Shown: positions 13,991 through 17,963 of the stretch, piece by piece
Layout: every line of letters starts with the position of its first letter
Numbering within the stretch: position 1 is the first letter of the stretch
Origin: CAYJLC01 sp964370735
GTDB lineage: Bacteria; Bacillota; Clostridia; Oscillospirales; Butyricicoccaceae
DNA: 17,963 bases
NCBI GenBank assembly: GCA_964370735.1
Contig: CAYJLC010000039.1
Coordinates: 1 to 17,963, forward strand
Reading direction: 5' to 3'
Program-made: the position numbers and the translations under genes
The notes under the pieces: model-generated
Told to the model about the DNA's origin: nothing
Database searches by the model: none
The model's input: the letters and a program-made list of their open reading frames with translations, nothing else

Positions 13991-14626
13991 ATGAAAAAAA
14001 TTAAAATTATTGCCCTTATTTCTGCTCTTATGCTTAGTCTTTTTGCTTGCGCATCGACAGAAACTACCGAAAATGACGCTAAAACCGATGAAACAACCAC
14101 TGAAAGCGTGGTAGAGCCCACTGATGCTGAATTAGCTGTAACACACACTGGTGTAATCACTATTAAAGATTTAGGCGAAATTTCAATCGAACTTTATGGT
14201 GACACTGCACCGATTACGGTGGAAAATTTTACAAAACTTGCAAATGATGGATTTTATGACGGACTGATTTTCCATAGAGTTATCGAAGGTTTTATGATTC
14301 AAGGTGGTGACCCTCTTGGAAATGGTACTGGTGGTTCTGAAGAAACTATAACTGGTGAGTTTTCTGAAAATGGTATTGATAATCCTATTTCACACGAACG
14401 TGGTGTTCTATCAATGGCAAGACCTTCTGATTTTAATGGTGCAAGTTCGCAATTTTTTATAATGCACGCTGATTATACAGCCCTTGATGGTGGCTATGCC
14501 TCTTTTGGTAAAGTAACTGAAGGTATGGATATTGTTGACACTATTGCTACATCTGAAACTGATTCTAGTGATAAACCAGTAGAAGAAGTCGTGATTGAAA
14601 GTATTGTAATTACAGTTGTAGAATAA
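13991..14626 (+). CDS. cyclophilin-type peptidyl-prolyl isomerase lipoprotein
   Basis: This 211-residue protein isomerises Xaa-Pro bonds outside the membrane and so helps exported proteins fold. It starts with a lipoprotein signal ending in the lipobox LFAC (cysteine 20), then an acidic Thr/Glu linker (about 21-50). A cyclophilin domain follows (about 53-211). Motifs include FHRVIEGFMIQGGDP (94-108, with the catalytic arginine), SSQFFIMHA (152-160) and LDGGYASFGKV (165-175). The tryptophan found in human CypA is replaced by tyrosine at the matching place. ATG 13991 has AAAGGA just upstream. It is a single-gene unit. A role in folding surface proteins such as the nearby SLH proteins is inferred. 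Confidence 0.94.
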   Translation: MKKIKIIALISALMLSLFACASTETTENDAKTDETTTESVVEPTDAELAVTHTGVITIKDLGEISIELYGDTAPITVENFTKLANDGFYDGLIFHRVIEGFMIQGGDPLGNGTGGSEETITGEFSENGIDNPISHERGVLSMARPSDFNGASSQFFIMHADYTALDGGYASFGKVTEGMDIVDTIATSETDSSDKPVEEVVIESIVITVVE

Positions 14627-14652
14627 AATCTGCTCTTTAGGTGTAGATTTTT
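14625..14652 (+). terminator. terminator of the cyclophilin gene
   Basis: AAAATCTGC (14625-14633) pairs with GTAGATTTT (14643-14651, one G-U) around a 9-nt loop. The T run is the end of the 3' arm. The stem begins within the stop codon. Confidence 0.72.
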
Positions 14653-14680
14653 GACTGTTGTTTTTAGAAAAATTAAAACT

Positions 14681-14924
14681 GAACAGGGGTAACGTTTATG
14701 TTACTTGCCAATAGCAGCAAGTAACCAAGTGCCATTTAAGGTGTTCCCCCTTAAATATCTCCCCCTGTTCGTGGGTTATAGTCGCAAAATATACTTTCGG
14801 CACTTCGTAACCTATGCACCCCATCTCACAAATTCGCTGTCGCTCTTTTTCAGAAGTCGAAAAATCTGTGATTGCACTAGGGGTGCCTTTATTTTCCCCA
14901 GTTTCGAAGAACTAAGGCACGCAA
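14681..14924 (-). repeat. dispersed structured repeat, copy 2 (most intact)
   Basis: This copy runs on the minus strand and is the best-preserved structure. An outer stem GAACAGGGG/CCCCTGTTC (14681-14689 with 14762-14770, 9 bp perfect) encloses two hairpins: TTTAAGG/CCTTAAA (14735-14741 with 14749-14755, 7-nt loop) and GTTACTTG/CAAGTAAC (14700-14707 with 14718-14725). Together they make a three-way junction of about 90 nt. A fourth stem, GTGCCTT/AAGGCAC (14883-14889 with 14914-14920), lies further on. The copy fills the spacer between the converging cyclophilin and SLH genes. A plus-strand open frame crosses it but is not credible. Confidence 0.85.
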
Positions 14925-14993
14925 TTGCTTCACTATGTGCTGTCTGTTATCTTCGGAAAACCAAAATTGCCTGTCGGTGCTACCGACCCCAAA

Positions 14994-15022
14994 AAAAGAG
15001 ATAGTCTAAGACTATCTCTTTT
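14994..15022 (-). terminator. terminator of the large SLH protein gene
   Basis: AAAAGAGATAGTC (14994-15006) pairs with GACTATCTCTTTT (15010-15022) around a 3-nt loop, a perfect 13-bp stem with a T run on the minus strand. It begins 4 nt after the stop codon. Confidence 0.92.
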
Positions 15023-15026
15023 AATT

Positions 15027-17351
15027 TTATTGCATATCGTTATTTACATCAACAAAGATAACAGTTACTTCGCCATCTTTTAATAAAACGCGAACATTTG
15101 CATCGATAACATCATCGCCATCTAGGTCTTCAGCTAGGCTAATTGAACCACTTTCAACACCAACTTTATCTTCTGAATTTACATAAATAATTACGCTATC
15201 TTCAGTGATATCGGCAGTTACATCGTCAGAAGCCTCAGCAGTAGCACCATCAAATTCAATAATACCATTAGATTCGCTATAACCTACAACTTTATCTAAA
15301 GTTAAGCCAGTTAATTTTTCCATATCGTCAGAAACATCACCATTTAAACCGAAGCTTACATAATCGCCTTTTACAAAGCTATTTGCAAAACCTTTAACTT
15401 TGATTTCTGTTTCTTCTGTACCATTAAATACATTTACAATAGTGAAATCGTCTCCATCAATAGTTGTTTTATAAGAATTTTCTACAACATAACCATAAGA
15501 AAGGTCAGAAGTTGCATTCGGTAAATCGCTTTCGCCTAGATCAACAAACGCAAGTTTAACATAGTCGATACCATTTACATCATCAGTGTATAACACAGCA
15601 TTTGACACACTAGACGCAGTGTCTACATCGCTCCAAGCATTTACTTCAGCACCAGTTAATACTGAGAAATCGTCTGAAGAGTGTTTTACAAATACTAAAG
15701 CATCATCGTTTACATATTCGCCAGCAAGTCTGTTTGTGCTGTCCACGAAAATATTTCCTACTGGTACAGTGTTTGTAAGTTCGCTAGTAACTGTGCCGAA
15801 CTCATAGTTTCCATCTTCATCTATTTCATAAGATACAATATTGCCTTTGTTAGCAGTTTCATCTTCAGTTGTTGAAACAACTTTTTCTGTTCCGTCAGCA
15901 AGTAAGATTTTCGCTTTATGGTCCGCTACAAAAGAAGTGCTTGCTTCAGCTTCGATAACGAAAGCATAGTCAGTCGAAGAAACATTTGATTTAGTTTCGA
16001 TATTGTAAATAACATTACCTACTTGGAAATATGAAATCTCATCGCCTAATGCAGGTGCATCACTGCCAGCTGCAAGGTAAACCCATTCGCCATTAACTCT
16101 ATAATCAACGTCTGTTGATGCGTCAACTGTACCTGTTTTTTGTTCTAATACTAATACATCTTGATTATTTGTAAAATCATTGTTTTTGATTTGTACGAAA
16201 TCTTCTTTTTCGATATCAGAAGGAATAACATCATCTTCGAAAGTTAGCTCACCAGAAGTGAAACCAGTAGCACTTACATGAATTTTATCGTCATTAACAT
16301 ATGTTACTTCGCCAGCAATAACTTCAGTAATATCGACTAACACACTCGTGCCATTGTCTACGATATTTACATCGGCATTTGGTTCTGCTGATAAAATAGC
16401 TGTTGCATTGTCATCAGAAATAGAGATTTCGATATTTTTGTATTCAGCAACTTTTGCGCCAGTAGCACCAGTGATTTCGATTTCACCTGCTAAAGCATTT
16501 ATAATATCGTTATCAGAATAAGGTCTGATACCATATACATCGTTGTTTTTAGAGTCGGCTAAAATTTCAACTTTTTGACCGATATAAGCTGTGAAATCTT
16601 TGTCCGAGTCTAAGTTTCCACTATTTCCATCGATAGTGTAGCTTAAACCACCATCAATGTCTGAATCAGTGATGATTGCATTTTCAAAAGATTTTACATT
16701 CATAGTATCTTCTGCAAGTGTTAGACCAGTTTTTTCGAAATCTTCATAAGAATTTGAATATCTAACTGTATCAGCATATAATGCGTTGAATAAGATTTGT
16801 GCAGCATCATTTCTATCAGCAGCTAAGCCAAAAGAACCATTGAAATCAGTTGTTAAACCAGCGCTTGTAGATAATACTAAAGTATTGTTTTCCCATTTTG
16901 AACCAACAAGTTCAGCATGGTTTGCATCATATCCTAATAATACTAATGCCATTTTTAAAGCTTCTGTTCCTTTAACAGTAGCATCTGGTGCGAAAGTAGT
17001 GTCAGAATAACCTGCGATAATCCCTTGAGATTGACCGAATTTGATATACCCCTCTGCCCAGTGACCGTTTATATCAGTGAAAGAAGAATTAATGTTTTCA
17101 AATGCAGTTGCATCGTCATTACCATCGTTTTGGATAGTATAAATCATTTTCGCCATTTCGGCTCTTGTTACTTCTTTCGTCGGTTTAAAAGAACCGTCCT
17201 CGTAACCTTTGATAATATTTAAAGCAACTAATGTGTCAACAGCCTCGGTAGATATAATTTCGTCAGCATCACTAAATCCTGCGAAAGCGCTCATTGAAAG
17301 CACCATAGAAGTAGCAAGTGTGATAGCAAGTGTTTTTTTGAAATTAGTCAT
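15027..17351 (-). CDS. S-layer-type SLH protein, 774 residues
   Basis: This is an exported surface protein with a signal peptide (residues 1-24, cleavage after AFA). A first SLH domain (about 25-75) carries GYEDGSFKPTKEVTRAEMAK. A second (about 90-140) has FTDINGHWAEGYIKFGQSQG but lacks the TRAE motif. A third (about 150-195) is degenerate. The rest is long, acidic and Asp/Thr/Val-rich beta sequence without a catalytic motif, as in S-layer array proteins. SLH domains anchor to secondary cell-wall polymer. It shares only the anchor with the protein at 1533-3893. ATG 17351 has AGGAGG at 17361-17366. It is a single-gene unit with a short leader that starts in a hairpin, which would suit high, stable expression. 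That it is the main S-layer protein is likely but inferred. Confidence 0.9.
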   Translation of the reverse strand: MTNFKKTLAITLATSMVLSMSAFAGFSDADEIISTEAVDTLVALNIIKGYEDGSFKPTKEVTRAEMAKMIYTIQNDGNDDATAFENINSSFTDINGHWAEGYIKFGQSQGIIAGYSDTTFAPDATVKGTEALKMALVLLGYDANHAELVGSKWENNTLVLSTSAGLTTDFNGSFGLAADRNDAAQILFNALYADTVRYSNSYEDFEKTGLTLAEDTMNVKSFENAIITDSDIDGGLSYTIDGNSGNLDSDKDFTAYIGQKVEILADSKNNDVYGIRPYSDNDIINALAGEIEITGATGAKVAEYKNIEISISDDNATAILSAEPNADVNIVDNGTSVLVDITEVIAGEVTYVNDDKIHVSATGFTSGELTFEDDVIPSDIEKEDFVQIKNNDFTNNQDVLVLEQKTGTVDASTDVDYRVNGEWVYLAAGSDAPALGDEISYFQVGNVIYNIETKSNVSSTDYAFVIEAEASTSFVADHKAKILLADGTEKVVSTTEDETANKGNIVSYEIDEDGNYEFGTVTSELTNTVPVGNIFVDSTNRLAGEYVNDDALVFVKHSSDDFSVLTGAEVNAWSDVDTASSVSNAVLYTDDVNGIDYVKLAFVDLGESDLPNATSDLSYGYVVENSYKTTIDGDDFTIVNVFNGTEETEIKVKGFANSFVKGDYVSFGLNGDVSDDMEKLTGLTLDKVVGYSESNGIIEFDGATAEASDDVTADITEDSVIIYVNSEDKVGVESGSISLAEDLDGDDVIDANVRVLLKDGEVTVIFVDVNNDMQ

Positions 17352-17380
17352 ATTAAATGACCTCCTGTTTTATTTTTTCT

Positions 17381-17399
17381 CATCGAGTTCCTCTCGACG
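17381..17399 (-). promoter_or_regulatory. 5'-terminal hairpin of the S-layer gene leader with GGA loop
   Basis: On the minus strand CGTCGAG pairs with CTCGATG (17399-17393 with 17387-17381, one G-U) around the loop AGGAA. The promoter places the RNA start at about 17399, so the hairpin would be the very 5' end of the mRNA. It lies about 15 nt before the ribosome binding site. It could stabilise the message or bind CsrA. Confidence 0.6.
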
Positions 17400-17405
17400 T
17401 ATTTC

Positions 17406-17433
17406 ATTCTATCACATCTGAAAATTTTTTCAA
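17406..17433 (-). promoter_or_regulatory. promoter of the S-layer-type gene
   Basis: On the minus strand, TTGAAA (17433-17428) and TAGAAT (17411-17406) are 16 bp apart. The AT-rich stretch 17440-17557 upstream shows no gene and no clear second promoter. Confidence 0.68.
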
Positions 17434-17557
17434 TAGTTTTTGATGTTTTGTAATTTAAGCGTAATTTTTGATGGTTTTTTTATGTTTTTTGAAATATTTG
17501 AGTAATATTTCTGAAAAAATAGCGTAATATTAGAAGAAAAAAGGATAAATAAGACAA

Positions 17558-17797
17558 AACAGGGAACGTTTACGTTACTTGCCAATAGCAGCAAGTAACC
17601 AAGTGCCATTCAAGGTGTTCCCCCTTAAATATCTCCCACTGTTCGTATGCATAAATTGCAAAAAATACTTTCGGCACTTCTTAACCTATGCGTTTCATAT
17701 CACAAATCCGCTGTCGCTGTATTTTAGATAACGAGAAATTTCAGCTTGCACAGGGGGTGCCTTTATTTTCCCAAATTTCGAGAACTAAGGCACGCAA
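17558..17797 (-). repeat. dispersed structured repeat, copy 3
   Basis: This copy is closely similar to copy 2 along its whole length and runs on the minus strand. Stems are GTTACTTG/CAAGTAAC (17574-17581 with 17592-17599), TTCAAGG with CCTTAAA (17609-17615 with 17623-17629, G-U only in minus-strand RNA) and GTGCCTT/AAGGCAC (17757-17763 with 17787-17793). The outer stem is partly broken. It lies upstream of the S-layer gene promoter. Confidence 0.85.
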
Positions 17798-17837
17798 CGA
17801 ACGAGATAAGCATAGCGAAATTATGTGCAAACAGCAA

Positions 17838-17963
17838 CAGCGAATTACGAGGCAGGGGCGTATAAAGTTTAGCGTGCCGAAGTCAGAACAAAGTAAAACG
17901 AAAGCACAAAGGGAGATTTTCAAGGAGGAACACCTTGAATGGCGTTTGGTTACTTGTCGCTGT
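17838..17963 (+). repeat. dispersed structured repeat, copy 4 (cut by window end)
   Basis: This copy runs on the plus strand, opposite to copy 3. It keeps the CAGCGAAT, GTGCCGAAG and GGTTACTTG blocks, and the hairpin TTCAAGG/CCTTGAA (17919-17925 with 17933-17939) around the loop AGGAACA. It is more diverged from copies 2 and 3 than they are from each other. The window ends inside the second hairpin. Confidence 0.72.

Noticed and set aside
14973..14987. GTCGGT-GCT-ACCGAC hairpin as a second terminator of the S-layer gene
   Set aside because: On the minus strand no T run follows directly; it lies beyond the strong terminator at 14994-15022.
14705..15004. 99-codon plus-strand open frame across repeat copy 2
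   Set aside because: It has no good ribosome binding site, its composition is unlike a protein, and it crosses conserved RNA stems and a terminator. The frame is not kept in copy 3.

Overview
The window looks like chromosome of a low-GC, Gram-positive, flagellated, S-layer-bearing anaerobe of the Clostridia, probably near Lachnospirales. Supporting signs are AT-rich intergenic DNA, strong AGGAGG-type ribosome binding sites, sigma-A promoters with 16-17 bp spacers, intrinsic terminators after most units, two SLH-domain surface proteins, a flagellin, long-form HPF, and the ylxM-ffh-rpsP-khpA-rimM-trmD cluster. The species cannot be told from this sequence. No phage, transposase, CRISPR array, tRNA or rRNA was seen.

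Layout. (1) 1-710: hpf alone with its own promoter and terminator. (2) 925-4700, minus strand: a three-gene unit, ylmH-like S4 protein, an SLH surface protein and inorganic pyrophosphatase, with translational coupling between the first two. (3) 4780-5000, minus: a 32-residue single-span membrane protein with its own promoter and terminator. (4) 5067-9481, plus: the SRP/ribosome-maturation operon ylxM-ffh-rpsP-khpA-(acetyltransferase)-rimM-trmD. An acetyltransferase is inserted and rplS is missing, because a terminator overlaps the trmD stop codon. A structured RNA segment hides the khpA ribosome binding site. (5) 9489-11360, minus: a 568-residue flagellin with a structured leader and a GGA-loop hairpin like a CsrA site. 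(6) 11475-11823, plus: a small carboxypeptidase-regulatory-like protein. (7) 11822-13791, minus: a DUF4914-type P-loop protein. (8) 13930-14652, plus: a cyclophilin lipoprotein, divergent from (7). (9) 14994-17433, minus: a 774-residue S-layer-type SLH protein whose leader starts with a GGA-loop hairpin.

Four copies of one dispersed intergenic repeat sit at about 717-870 (+), 14681-14924 (-), 17558-17797 (-) and 17838-17963 (+, cut by the window end). Each carries the same stem-loops. The stem bases co-vary, and the wobble pairs are legal on only one strand, which points to selection at the RNA level. This family, and the structured segment in front of khpA, are the most interesting non-coding signals here.

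How the genes work together. The window combines translation and protein-targeting housekeeping (HPF, YlmH, YlxM/Ffh, S16, KhpA, RimM, TrmD) with cell-surface genes (flagellin, two SLH proteins, cyclophilin lipoprotein). The surface genes seem to be controlled partly through their mRNA leaders.
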